A stretch of 64,000 bases of DNA from Gnetum montanum. Its lineage: Eukaryota > Streptophyta > Gnetopsida > Gnetales > Gnetaceae. The stretch's first letter is position 1. Each line of letters begins with the position of its first letter. The DNA lies in the NCBI GenBank assembly GCA_015680685.1, contig MNCI01015984.1, positions 39,236-103,235 of the forward strand. The letters are read 5' to 3'. The notes beneath the pieces are model-generated. The model was not told where the DNA came from. It did not search any database and saw only the letters and a program-made list of their open reading frames with translations. The translations under genes were made by a program, and so were the position numbers. Of the stretch, positions 52,914-64,000 are shown piece after piece.

Positions 52914-53532
52914 TGATGAATCATCAATTGGCTAAGATATCATAGATGCTATGTCATAGATGCTACATCGCAGATGCGTTGTAGCATCCTTGTCGATGCA
53001 TCTCAGTTGGTTGCTACGTTGCATCTACAATGTCATACATGTTACGTCACATGTGTTTTACGAAAAAGTCAATTTTTGTATTGCATATCTGATATCAAAG
53101 CACAAGCTATGATATCATATATCTAATATTGTAGGACATGTGCTTGCTTATAAATACAACACTTGGGGGCATGATCTAAATAAGTTTCATTTCATCCTTG
53201 GGTATATTCTTGCAATTTCATTTCGTAGTTTTACCGATAGATAGTGAATGCCCACAGTGTGGTGTTAAGCAGTTGTATAGAATCTTTATTCAAGTGAAGT
53301 GTACTCAGGCACAATTCATGACCAAAATTAAAGATTAAGATTATTTTTCATCATTACAACATCCACTTAGTTTTACTATTTTACTTTGCATAGTTTTTAC
53401 TATTTTCTTAGTTTAATCATTTACATTTCCAAGTACTTTACTTTCTTGTTCATTAGTAAAGTAGAATGAGTACCACTAGTTTCGAGCATTTAAGTGTAAT
53501 CGTTTGGTAATCCCATTAGTGTTATTGCTTGG
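52914..53532 (+). repeat. Partial LTR of a divergent related family, truncated by E7
   Basis: Starts TGATGAATC. U3 has GATATCATAG-type motifs and repeated 'agatgcta' sequence. TATAAATA near 53150. TCTTTATT followed by a degenerate AATTAAAGA near 53291-53335 keeps the R hairpin. Then GAATGAGTACCACTAG...CGAGCAT, the 5' half of a U5 module, before E7 cuts it at 53533. The other half lies beyond the window. Confidence 0.7.
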
Positions 53533-53834
53533 TGATGAGTGTTGAGGTACCCCTACACTCAACCATATGAATAGGAGCATTTCACGCACGATCCAGTCGA
53601 ATTCCAAGGACTAAGTGCTTATGTGCCCTTGTGGAACAAGGATGGGTTGGTTTATCGTTGTCTTCCCAAGCTTACCTGTATGTCATAATTGTATGGTTAA
53701 GTAAGTTTGAGGCATATGATTTTTATAGCTTTTATGTTTTTATGTCCTGCGCTAGTAGAGAAGGAGAGAGGTAACTAAGTGACTAATTTAACTTAACTAC
53801 TCATTAACTAAGTTCTAACTAATCCTAACACCAG

Positions 53835-54729
53835 TGATGAGTGGCTAGGTACCCCTACACTCAACCATACGAATACAAGTGTTTCACGCACGATCTAATC
53901 AAACTCCATAGATAGGCTAGTTGTGGTATCTAGATAGTTACTCGTTGATTGTAGTTTGTTATCTTCCCACCTAGACTAGTATTTTCTTTGTCACATATGG
54001 TTTAGTCCAAAGTGAGGTGTATGATGTGTTCCTAAACTAATGCTGCTCCTAGAGACAATGGAAAATAATATTTAATTAAGCTAGGAGGAAAGGAGAGAGA
54101 GAGAGTTAAACTAATAGGAGATAGGAAGAGAGAATCTAAGCTAGCCTAAGTGCGATAAGCATCCGTTCCTTAATCATCTATACACATCTTAGGCCTCGTG
54201 CATGACTACCATTAGGATTACCAAGCACATGTCCCGAGTACACTACTAGGATACTAAGCAATCACACATAGATGCTCGTGATCAAGTTGTACTCATTCCG
54301 CATTTAAGGAGTCTAGGGTGAAGAGATATTAACTACAAAAAAAATAATTAAATAATTAAACTAAGTGGATGTTGCAATGATGAAGTAATCTCGATCTTTA
54401 TTTCTAATCATGTACATGTCCAAGTATGTCACACTTGAATAGAGGATGCCATACAATTACAATCATCACACTGTGAGCATGCACTAGGAGAAAGGGTTGA
54501 GAGGAAAAAATAACAAAAAGACTCTAACTAAACTTACTCCTAAAACTGACCAAAAATTATTAAAAAATTGATTACTTTCTCATGCGCCTACATGTGTATT
54601 TATAGGTCCACACAAGAGTTGTGATATTGCATATCCAATATCGTGACCTGGCTGCGATATCGTGTACCTGATATCGAGGCTTCAATATCGAGGGTCCGAT
54701 ATCGTAGCCTAATGAATCACAATTTAGCA
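53835..54729 (-). repeat. E6 3' LTR (minus)
   Basis: 895 bp, same length as its partner. It carries GATATC motifs at about 54620-54706, a TTTATTT/AATAGAGG-type R pair, and one B-type U5 module (54155-54296; P1 ATGAG/CTTAT, P2 CTTGATCA/TGATTAAG on the minus strand). The D-type module of the other families is absent. Confidence 0.9.
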
Positions 54730-54939
54730 TATTCCCACGACTAAATGAAAACTTGTCCTCGAGTCAAAAATGAAAAAAAGCTCCATTTATTACACAGTCA
54801 ATAGGTATGGGATTATTGGCTGACTAATGATTTATTCATACCGCAGTGGAGAACTCAATAGGACAAAATTGGAACACAACACGCAATTACAAAATTACAG
54901 CATTACAAAATTGCAAAGTTGCAAAATTGTAAAATTTAT

Positions 54940-57630
54940 TTGGCTCATGTGGTTCCAGGTGGTGGTGGCTCCTCCATGGGTTGCTTCCCCTTGTCTTGTG
55001 CTCCAAGTTTTGGGATTTGATGACGTTGAAGTAGTGCCTAGAGCTTCTCCTCTTCCATGTGGGGATCCTATGCTATCCATGCTGATGTTCCAATGCTTGA
55101 TGGGGTTGGCACCTTCCATGGGCATGATAGTTGCAAGAACATCTTATTTGCCTTAACGTACCAGGCCCCAAACAACCATAGTTTCTCCTCGTAGGCTCTA
55201 GCTTTGTCCCTATACTCCTGAAAATCTATAAGCCATTAATCCAAGTCCGTTGTGACATCTTTTTATCATTGGTAGCTTTTTTTAACCACCTTCAATTCAG
55301 AATTTGTGACTTCTAGCTTCTGCAATGTTTTCTTGTGTTCTGCAAATTCTTCTTCATACTTAACGTAGGTGGTAGCTACCTGCCTCTCGAGCTCTTTCCT
55401 CAAGTGCCTTGCTATCAACATGGCTAGATTAGCATACTGCAAATTTGTCAACTCCATGCACTCTTTGAAATCCTGAATCTACAGGTCGCAGCTTTTAAGT
55501 TTTGCTTGGTGGACAAATGCATATGTATCCAATATGGCTCGCCAATCAGTGTGTTGAGCACTGAAAGTGCTGATGTGGGCCTTGGCCATATGGATCTCTT
55601 TTTCGATAACTTACGTGTACATTCCCACCTGGTCTTGGAAATGCTCCTTTAATTTTTCGTGCCACTTAGTCTCGTTTTGTCATGTGCTTATTTTGATGGC
55701 CATCTTCTAATGGATGATGCGTACCTCCTCCATTAAGAGGGTTCAATTTTCTCTGGCCAAACGATTGATATCCTGGTTGACCCTGATCAACTATTCTCGT
55801 AGCTACCAAAAATTTTCTTGAAGAACATTCTTTTGTTTCTCCATAGAGGTCAATCGAAGATTGTCAGTAATAAGCTATTTATTCTCTTCTTGTAAGGCCT
55901 TGAGTATCTTGGCATGCGCGTAGGTTTGCGCTTGTGCCTTGGAGGCATCCCAGTCAGCCTTCTCTTTTTTCGACACCACTCTTTTACTTTTCGCTAATAA
56001 TTTATTAAGTTTCTTTGTCTTGAAGGTGTCCAGCTGGTCTATGGGAACAAATTAAGAGGGATCCTGCTATGTGGCTTGTAGGATTACAAGCCTTTCTTGT
56101 AATCTTGTCAATTCTACTTCTACATGGTCAACCCTTATCTTTGTCATGACCAGCTTCCCTTTGGTGGAGATGAGGTCTGATTATGCTACCGTAACATCCT
56201 ATGGAATGTCAAACAAGGACGTCATTACCTGTCCTATTTGCAGCAATTGATCAAGCACATCCTCATGCTCCGTAGGAGCCATTGAGGGACTAGCCAGAGT
56301 TTGAGCATCTCATGCTCCTGTGAAATCTGTTGGTGGCACAACAAGAACATTAAAAGATTCTTTGATGTGTTCTGTGACCACCTCTATAGCTCCCGCTATG
56401 TCCTGGTGCTGCATGACCACTACTATGGCTCCTTCACTAGTCTCCAGTTGCACCTAAAAGGATGCAACGTTCCCTAAAATATGTTGTGACCAATGAGTCT
56501 CCCCTCCTCCTGTCTAAATGGACACCTCACCTCGTGTGCGATCTATAAAGAAAGTGGGTCATATGGTATCGTCGATGACGCAGAAGAGATTTGCATCATC
56601 ACAACTTCCCCAACTAACCATCTCCGCGATGGCCCTAAGATGGCTCATTAATGGACGGTAATCCTGCGACAGTGGCAGTGGTTAATCTCACTAGCTCGTG
56701 TTGGGCCCTGCTTCTTGTTGTTAACTAGGTCCTATGCTTGGAAGTTGGCTAGGCCCTGCAAGTTGAGTTGCAATGGGCCCCACCGTATATTCTTGCTCTT
56801 GTTCTAGCTTCAACATCTTACCAGCACTTTTCCTTGCAGCTAGTGGCTTCAACAGTTTGGCATACGAAGCATTTTGGGCTCTTCTGAGGACGTCATTGGT
56901 GTATCCCCGAATACCATGACACTTGCAGAGCTTCCTAATGAGATAAGGGAAAGGCAACGCAAACTTCCCTATCTTGCATTCTTCAAACTGCCCTAAGATC
57001 TCCATGAGATACAGATCAGGCAAGTTAGCATTAACCTTTCCCATCAATATCGCACTTCCCTCTTGCCGCATATGTTGAAATTCTATTTAATCCTTTTGTG
57101 GGAAAGATGTGCTAAGTTCCAATTTTAAAGTATTTCTTCTCTTCCAACGTCAACTCTCCATAGGTCTTATCTTCCTTACCGTACACCTTGTCTAACCAAA
57201 CCCTTCGTGCATCAACATCAGAGCAAGTAGATAGAAAAAAAACGTTTGGCCCTATGTTTGGAAGGTTTAACACTTCTGAAATGGCTTTGGTAGAAAAATC
57301 AACAGACACACCACAAATGTCAACTATGGTGCCTTTTTCTTTATTGTGCCAAAATTGGTACATTTCTCCTAAGTACCAAGCACCGCTTTTGGAGAAGATA
57401 GGCCATAATGGAGACCCTTTGAGGTGGTCCCTAATGACCTCAGAAGCAAAGTCCATGAAGGGTCCAAAGTTTAATTCCACGATCACTGCAGTTGATGTGG
57501 ACCTTTGATAGATGGCCTGAACACACTCCAGGGGCAACGTGAGGTGTTGTCCCTGTTTAGGCGCTATAGCAGCTCCTCCTTCTACCTGCCCTGATTGTAT
57601 AGTGGCAGGGGCTTCTTGATGGGTACTAAA
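54940..57630 (-). pseudogene. E6 additional ORF: plant transposon protein domain plus helical C-terminus
   Basis: Minus-strand reading from about 57630: a basic QVEGG... leader, then LPLECVQAIYQRST, FASEVIRDHLKGSPLWPIFS, VDFSTKAISEVLNLPNIG, and after a frameshift KFALPFPYLIRKLCKCHGI (56970). This matches the pattern of the 'putative plant transposon protein' domain found as an extra ORF in Tat/Athila-like elements. The C-terminal half (56200-55170) is Lys/Glu/Gln-rich, with KYEEEFAEHKKTLQKLE near 55370, probably coiled coil. Frameshift and stops make it a pseudogene. Function is unknown; env-like roles proposed for Athila ORFs do not fit well, as no membrane segment is visible. Confidence 0.6.
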
Positions 57631-57739
57631 TGATTACTCATTCTACTCTACATGTTGTCTTTCACCTCTCCTGGGTCGCTTGGCCACACCTTGAGAGGGA
57701 CCTTCTTATTGTCCATGCTTTAGGATTATCTGCAATCAC

Positions 57740-58330
57740 ATAGGGCCAATCATTAGTAAGGTTGCTTACCAAAGTTAGGTTATACCTTACTTCTTACCTT
57801 AATGAGTTCGTTCTTATTCCATGTGAATTTAATTAGAAATTTTTATGGAATGTCCCCAAAAGGTTTTAGTATTTGGCCTTCTTTACCTAGGTGGCCTCAA
57901 AGTTTTAATTCCCTGGTATAGATGCGGAGATAAAATTGTTTTTGACACTTATAACTAATTACCCTTGATAATTTCCTTCAGGCGATAACGAATTAAGGAA
58001 AATTTATGCACAATTCAACATGTACCCCTCCCCCACAACTAAGCTAAACACTCCAAGTTCAGATAGGTCCAAACGGAATGAAAATCAGAGCGCAAGTAAG
58101 CGAGTGATGATTGATAGATTGAGAGATGCGCAAGTCGCAAGTCATAGAAGAAAATTTGAAAAAGTCCCCTGCATGAATAGTACAAATGATGTGGATGTGC
58201 ACTGGGGGGGGTCCATATTTATAGGGTAACAAGATGCAATATCGTGTACACGATAGCGCAACCCTAATATCACATCGGATGCAATATCGAGGACCTGATA
58301 TCGTAGCCTACCGAAATTTAGGGATTTGGT
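57740..58330 (-). promoter_or_regulatory. LTR-like promoter fragment inside E6, upstream of the extra ORF
   Basis: Minus strand: GATATC/AATATC motifs (58235-58310), then TATAAATATGG at about 58219-58229, as in the U3 of the flanking LTRs, followed by unrelated leader. Near 57730 CTATGTGATTGCAG/ATAATCC resembles a splice acceptor just before the extra ORF. It may be a nested partial LTR or a second promoter. Confidence 0.45.
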
Positions 58331-58339
58331 ATATCTAAT

Positions 58340-59250
58340 AAATTTTTCACAATTTTACATTATAAATTAAGGACTTTAGATCAATGTAAAGGGTCCAGGG
58401 TAATGTCGATTACATCGGAAGGCACAGAAAAGGTTTAATGATGTAAATTCTAGCAATAAAGTTCATGAAGAGTATGAGGAAATAGGACATGTATTGGTAC
58501 ATAGGAACGTTTACTGGAAGAATAATGGTAAGGGAAAGAATATTGTAATATGAGGAAGGTGTAATATGATGGGATGGTGATGTGCAACAAGTACAAATTA
58601 CGAAAGTCATGCAAGTGGATCTTCCCCAAAGCAGGTTCCAACCTATAATGCCCTTGCGTAACCATACCTTAAAATGTCCGTAGGCATTAGAAGGGTTAAA
58701 TGTAATCTACATCGATGCAACAAAGCACACACATGCTAAATACCACCATGATGAGATATGAATTCTATGCTACACAAGACACAAGTCGAAAATACATGAA
58801 CAACGACATGAGACGAATTGTAGAAGGGATTGCAGAGATTGGGACATGAGGTAACTAACTCAAGGCATAATGAATCCTGCATGTAAGGCATGATCAGTGT
58901 GTCATTTTCCTGTCACTCCAAAATTAGGACCAAGTCCATTCCTTCAATCAATGACATTGCATTGCTTCTTCCCATGATGGACAACCATAAGAGCACCGTG
59001 ACAGCAAGGCATACGATCACTTGGAATTTCATCCAAGGGAGGAGTGATTTTTGCTTTGCGGCACATATGTTTTTTTTTTGAAGTATTTCTTAATCCAAAG
59101 AAGCTTCCTACCTTTAGGCATGAATGTATGTCTTTCTAGTGGGACCCCCTAGAATAGCATTATTGTTTTTTTGGTTGAGTGCCTTTTGATTACTCTTACT
59201 CCCATTTTTTGTTAGATCTACAAGGATCTTAGTACAAAGCTACATGATAA
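58340..59250 (-). other. E6 tail-like noncoding segment
   Basis: The block 'cttccccaaagcaggttcc...aatgcccttgcg...gtccgtaggc' at 58619-58690 matches the noncoding 3' region of E4 (40810-40890) and E7 (63420-63490). So part of an element tail lies directly after gag, where pol would be expected. Confidence 0.6.
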
Positions 59251-59456
59251 CCCTTACAGATGCCACCAAACAGAATCCACAAGTTTCCTTGATGTCACAC
59301 CCTGGCCATTCCTTCTTGGTCCATCATTCTTCACGTTGGGCATAATGAGCATAAAATTATGGAATGATGGAAATATTGGGACCCAATCATACTTACCCCA
59401 TTGGGGTTCACACACTTGATTATAGTAAGCATAGTGGGGCAATTTATAAGATGTAG

Positions 59457-61264
59457 TTAATTGATGAGTGGTTGACCCACTATGGCACCCTTGACCGTAA
59501 GATAGTATGCAAGGATCGATCTGTCTCCCTCAGTGGCTATGTTCATTGGGCCCCATGGCTGTTGGAGTAGTGGTTGGTGGCCCAAAGAAAGTAACATGAG
59601 GTGTTGGGTTTGAGGAGGAAGCTGCACCACAGTGTTGGACTTGTGTTGGGTTGGAAGGTGCAATGGGCTCAGAATTGTGTTGTCCCTTCTTACGGTCATG
59701 CCTAAAGAATGGGCGTCTTCAGTGTTGAGGAGATTCCCTACTGCTATTGTCAATAGTAGCACAAGCAACATTTGTGGGTTGGTGCTGTGATGCAAAACCC
59801 TTTGGAACACTTGGTGGCGATGTAGAAGGAGGTGAACGATGAGAATTTTGAAATTGAGTAGAAGTGTAAGGTACCCAAGGTGGTGGTCCCATTGGTGAGG
59901 ATAAGGGTTGATAATATTAAGGAGACTAATAATAATGTGGCGAGCTAGATGATGTTGACCCAGTTGGGGAAATAGGATGTTGGACTTGATAAGCACCTAG
60001 GTTCAGATTGTACAAAGGGTGTAACAAGTTTGGGGATGGCCTCCCCAATGACTGGGATTATTGCCACTGTGATCGAACATAGTATTTCTGTACGAAGTCT
60101 GTATGTAACATTCTTCCCCAATGCTCATGTAAATGTAACAAAATTGGGCATTGACCCTTGGGGTGCTCATACAAACAAATGTTGCATTAATATGTATGAT
60201 TAGCAGTTAAGTTCATATTCTCTTCTACCCTTCCTTCTGAATGTCTAAAGGTGTTTTGTCTTGCTTCTTGGTTCATCATGACCCTACCTCCAATAATGTT
60301 GGCATATTCTCCACATTTTTTATGCATCCAATCCATCATCTTATTGATCTTTGCCTCAATTTCATCCAATGATTGTAATACTGGAAAAGATGGTTCCACC
60401 TCCTTGCAGTGAGTTGATTTCTCCTCGTTATTATCATAGGCCCTTGTTGATTTAAGGTTTTGGGCCTATTGATATTTTTCAATGTTCTCCCATCTAGCCA
60501 TTTCTCCTTCTTCTTTTGCTACCTGTTTGATAAGCTCTTGGAAGTGATGGGTTCGTAGTTCATATAGTTGACCTCAGGCATACATTCCTCGAGTCTCCCT
60601 TGTTTCATTACAGATCCCATCTATGATATGGTACATTAGCCTTTCCTTAGAGAACTCATGGCTTGGGTAGTTGTTTAATAGTGCATAATATCTTTCTAAG
60701 GCCATGTCCAAGGGTTCATGTTGTGCTTGTTTCCACTCTTGGATTGTCTCCTCAAGGTTGACACCCTTGCATAAGTTTGATATCGTTCAGTAAAGAGGTC
60801 TACCATTGTTGGCCAATGTTGGATTGATTTTGGTTTTAATGAACTATACCATACTTTTGCATGGCCAATCAGTGTCATAGGAAAAAGCTTAAGTTTTTTC
60901 CATCCATTATTAATGTTGTTCCACACACAGGCATCAGGTAAGGCTTGTAGATGATGTTGTGGATCTAAATCATAGCCTCTTGAAAACTTAGGAAAGTTGT
61001 TTAAATCAAGCTTGGGTAGACATCTTTTCTTGCGATGCCTACGGGATATTCAAACAGCCTCTTGTATTTGCGTTAGGCTTGTAGTGGCCAACAGGGGGTC
61101 ATCATCATTGGGTAGGTTATGCATTCATGAGTTGGGATGATGTTGTCTTCATTTATGTTCATAGGAAACCCCTGCATCAGATTAAGTACTCCAAACTTTT
61201 CCTTCTTCATCATATAATTCGTTGGTTCTCCAATGAATTGCCCTACTGGTTGCAGCGTTATCAT
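59457..61264 (-). pseudogene. E6 gag, divergent, broken
   Basis: Starts MITLQPVGQFIGEPTNYMMK (61264). The capsid part includes LEETIQEWKQAQHEPLDMAL and YHIIDGICNETRETRGMYA, parallel to LRHLVDGLRNETRRTLGTYA of E5. A knuckle CNICLYEHPKGQC near 60180 keeps C-x2-C-x3-H-x4-C, followed by a Pro/Ser/Gln-rich tail (PPPWVPYTSTQFQNSHRSPP). Stops and frameshifts (near 61070, 60930, 60690) inactivate it. It lacks the strongly basic His/Arg region of E5 gag and represents a different family. Confidence 0.75.
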
Positions 61265-61386
61265 AATCTTGTGGAAGAGACATTGTGTGTGACTTAATTG
61301 AAATTAATTTCTTTTCTAAAAAATGTATCATGAATACTTTGTTACAGCAATATTGTATGATGTAACTAGTCTAAATAACTAGCACT

Positions 61387-61406
61387 GTCCCTGGCAATGG
61401 TGCCAA
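61387..61406 (-). other. E6 primer binding site
   Basis: Plus strand GTCCCTGGCAATGGTGCCAA; minus strand TTGGCACCATTGCCAGGGAC, close to the tRNA-Asp complement. It abuts the 5' LTR at 61407. Confidence 0.85.
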
Positions 61407-62301
61407 TGATGAATGGCTAGGTACCCCTACACTCAACCATACGTATATAAGCGTTTCACGCACAATCTGATCGAACTTTTCAGACGGGCTAGTTGTGGTA
61501 TTTAAATAGTTACTTGTTGATCGTAGTTCGTTGTCTTCCCACCTGCATTAGTATTTACTTTGTCACATATGGTTTAGTCCAGAGTGAGGTGTATGATGTG
61601 TTTCTAAACTAATGTTGCTCCTAGAGACAATGGAAAATAATCTTTAATTAAGCTAGGAGGAAAGGAGAGAGAGAGAGTTAAACTAATAGAAGATAGAAAG
61701 AGAGAATCTAAGCTAGCCTAAGTGCGATGAGCATCCGTTCCTTAATCATCCGTACACATCTTAGGCCTTGTGCATGACTACCACTGGGATTACCAAGCAC
61801 GTGGCCTGAGTACGCTACTGGGATACCAAGTAATCACACATAGATGCTCATGATCAAGTCATACACACTCCGCATTTAAGGAGTTTAGGGTGAAGATATA
61901 TTAACTACAAAAATAATAATTAAATAATTAAACTAAGTGGATGTTGTAATGATGAAGTAATCTCAATCTTTATTTTCGGTCATGTATGTGTCCAAGTATG
62001 TCACACTCGAATAAAGGATGTCGTATAATTACAATCATCACACTACGAGCATGCACTAGGAGAAAGGGTTGAGAGGAAAAAATAACAAAAAGACTCTAAC
62101 TAAACTGACTCCTAAAACTGACCAAAAACTGCTAAAAAACTAACTGCTTTCTCATGCACCTACATGTGTATTTATAGGTCTGCACAGGAGTTGCGATATC
62201 GCGTATCTAATATCGTGACCTGGCTGTAATATCGTGTACCTAATATCGAGGCTTCGATATTGGGGGTCTGATATTGTAGCCTGATGAATTATGATTCATC
62301 A
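61407..62301 (-). repeat. E6 5' LTR (minus)
   Basis: 895 bp. The outer end is a perfect inverted repeat, TGATGAAT-TATG-ATTCATCA (62282-62301). GATATC-type motifs (62195-62280) precede TATAAATA near 62170-62177 on the minus strand. P2 of the U5 module (CTTAATCA at 61741-61748, TGATCAAG at 61851-61858 on the plus strand) is retained. Confidence 0.9.
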
Positions 62302-62469
62302 ACCAACATCCGTTTCCACTTGTCGTACACATCCTGAACTAGTGCAACACTGCTAGGATTACTAAACGCTAATTGTTACTGGGTTACCAAGCATTACATG
62401 CATGCTCAAAGTGGTTGTGCTTGTGTAATTTAACAATTTGCTTAATTGATCAAAATAAATTGTTGTGCT

Positions 62470-62545
62470 AATAACAGAAATGTAAAGTGCATAAAATAAA
62501 ATAAATGCATAAGAAAATAAAATAAAATAAATGCATAAGAAAACA
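62470..62545 (+). repeat. AT-rich tandem duplication in the E7 LTR
   Basis: AAATAAAATAAATGCATAAG occurs twice, followed by AAAATAAAAT-type runs. A slippage repeat of about 30 bp within the E7 LTR. Confidence 0.75.
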
Positions 62546-62714
62546 AATCTTAAGTGCTGCAAGGATGAATCAAAGAGCTCGTCTTTATTGTCATACACAA
62601 AGTATGCTTAGGTACACAATGCTTAAATAAAGATCCATCCACACTTAGACCTCTTGCTGCAGGCACTTGNTACTCTAATAATTAGAATAACTACTAGAGT
62701 AACTGCTCTCATCA

Positions 62715-63967
62715 TACCCCCACGACTAAATGAAAACTCATCTTCAAGTATAGGAGAAGAGAAACAAGTCCTTTAGAAAATATATTAGGGGGATGTGGAC
62801 TTATTTGACTGACATGCAGAGTGACATAGAGAAAACAAACAAATACAGAAGTCCCCAAGCATACAATATTACAATTACGTACAAAATTGGTGTTCATGAC
62901 AATTAGGAAAGAACACCAACAGATCCAAAAAAACATCCAACCCCTCTTAGCAATAGAATAATGAGGGAGAGGTAAAAGAGATCTAGCGGTCATGAACAAT
63001 CTTCCATGAGTGATATGGTTGCATCCTCCTTGGTGACAACAGTCCTACTTCCAATCCACGCTTCCCACTACAGTCACAACAAAACCAAGGATTAGTATAT
63101 ATAATACATAAATAATGACTGAATACCTTGTCTTGTCAGTGATTTTATCTAGCCAAGTTGTGATTGTGATAGATTACTTGCTTGATATTTTTAGTGAAAA
63201 GACTGACAAATGGGTTAAATAATAGAAGCGATCCATACAATTCAGAGAAAGCTTAACATAAGAAGGGTATTCACAATAATAAAAAGGAATTCATTACAAA
63301 CAGTTGTAAAGGTGCATACAATTTGGATGATATGGATGGGGTAAATAAAAAGAATTTGATTGTAACAATGTTTAAGGATAAAGAACTTAACTTAACCAAA
63401 CCAAAAGATATGCAAGTGGGTCCTCCCCAAAGCAAGTTCATGCCCTTTATGCCCTGACAAACCCACAAACCAAAGAGTTCGTAGGCTCTAGGAATGTCAT
63501 TTTGGAAGCAAGAGTTAAAAACTTACCCATAAGAATTCACCAAAGAAAAACAATGCAACAACCCAAAATGGACTAATGATAAAACTAGCAATAAAGTGGA
63601 AAATGGGAAGAAAGATGGAGAGGAGAGAATGGAATGGAATCCCAAGAACAAGGTTGTGTAAAGCCCCTTATGTATTTCATGGTTAAGATAACTGAGTAGA
63701 ACTCATCCCAAATCCAGACTTAAATCAACCACATTCAGTGAGCTCGCATCAATACACTTGGCTAATCCATCCTCTTGAAGCAATAAGAATGCTATCACAA
63801 AGAGTGACCACCATCCCAAGGAGAGTGAGATGGAGAAGCAGAAAGTGAGAAAGGGCCTTAATTAGATGGAACCTTCAGGCATGGGTAACATGTCTTTCTA
63901 GTGCCATAACCAGCACTTGTAGCCCATATTGCTTTATTACGTCTAAGGGGTATGTTTTGAATTCTCA

Positions 63968-64000
<33 letters not shown>
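62715..64000 (-). other. E7 noncoding 3' region
   Basis: Collinear with the E4 tail at 40057-41324: purine tract complement, 'cctccccaaagcaagttcatgcccttt' near 63420, 'gaaagggccttaattag' near 63848 and 'cgtctaaggggta' near 63940. No conserved ORF. It ends in a (CT)n run from about 63970 at the window edge, where E5 has 'aggattcaaagcacacc' reversed. Confidence 0.75.
63970..64000 (+). repeat. CT microsatellite at window end
   Basis: At least 15 CT units, continuing past the window. Confidence 0.95.

Larger units (their letters stand above)
53835..62301 (-). mobile_element. E6: gag-aORF retroelement without pol, nested in the E7 LTR
   Basis: Two 895-bp LTRs (53835-54729 and 61407-62301), PBS at 61387-61406, target duplication ACCAG (53830-53834) against ACCAA (62302-62306). 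Removing it restores the usual 'aacaccag.atccgttt' sequence of the E7 LTR. In transcription order: gag (61264-59457), a stretch similar to the family 3' tail (59250-58340), an LTR-like promoter fragment (58330-57740), a long broken ORF with a plant transposon domain (57630-54940), then the purine tract and 3' LTR. No RT or integrase is recognisable. Either pol was lost by recombination or the element was built from pieces of two elements. Confidence 0.85.
53533..64000 (-). mobile_element. E7: Ty3/gypsy element, minus strand, running off the window
   Basis: Its 3' LTR occupies 53533-53834 and 62307-62714, split by E6. The purine tract complement TACCCCCACGAC follows at 62715, then reverse-complement noncoding 3' region to 64000. 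The coding part and 5' LTR are outside the window. A single N at 62670 marks a join where part of the LTR (U3 and TATA box) is missing. Confidence 0.85.

Noticed and set aside
54827-55156. 109-codon plus-strand ORF in E6
   Set aside because: It lies opposite the C-terminal part of the extra ORF and has no recognisable motif; a shadow frame.

Overview
This is nuclear DNA of a large-genome seed plant. The plant origin is clear from Athila/Tat-like Ty3/gypsy elements with tRNA-Asp-type primer sites, plant-type LINEs and a plant-specific TIR-NB-ARC-TPR gene. A gymnosperm is possible, but that is inference. The window is mostly nested, decayed retrotransposons around one unique-sequence island of about 11.6 kb (27,659-39,271).

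Layout. 1-645 is a Ty1/copia gag remnant (minus). E1 (651-10,740, plus) is an Athila-like element with a perfect ATGAT target duplication. 10,795-11,880 is a remnant of LINE family A. LINE family B (12,180-25,995) is split by E2 (14,099-23,814, plus), which landed inside its reverse-transcriptase coding sequence. E3 (26,651-27,658) is a solo LTR with a perfect GTGAC duplication. Then come a broken Ulp1-like peptidase fragment (27,815-28,255) and the one intact host gene, a 1147-residue TIR-NB-ARC-TPR protein on the minus strand (32,590-36,033). E4 (39,272-52,150, minus) carries E5 (43,638-50,195, plus; perfect CCCCT duplication) inside its gag. E5 keeps an open 693-codon gag but has lost RT, RNase H and integrase and nearly all of its 5' LTR. 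After a second LINE-A remnant (52,156-52,900, minus) there is a three-level nest: a divergent LTR (plus) cut by E7 (minus, runs off the window), whose 3' LTR is cut by E6 (53,835-62,301, minus). E6 carries a gag, no recognisable pol, and a 'plant transposon protein' ORF.

The most interesting signal is in the LTRs, not the proteins. The U3 is very short (about 90-120 bp to the TATA box) and consists largely of GATATC palindromes. R holds TCTTTATT paired with AATAAAGA around the poly(A) signal. U5 holds one to four copies of a three-helix hairpin module whose paired strands change together between copies while the internal-loop sequences stay constant. The end of U5 has another covarying hairpin whose loop is complementary to a conserved sequence just before the LTR end. 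I know no described RNA that matches, and I could not search.

Assembly cautions. There are N runs at 8,346-9,120 and 41,325-41,930, and single-N joins at 18,279, 23,187, 23,484, 38,631, 38,819 and 62,670. Two pieces between single Ns (23,188-23,483 and 38,632-38,818) are inverted copies of their flanks and look like gap-filling errors.
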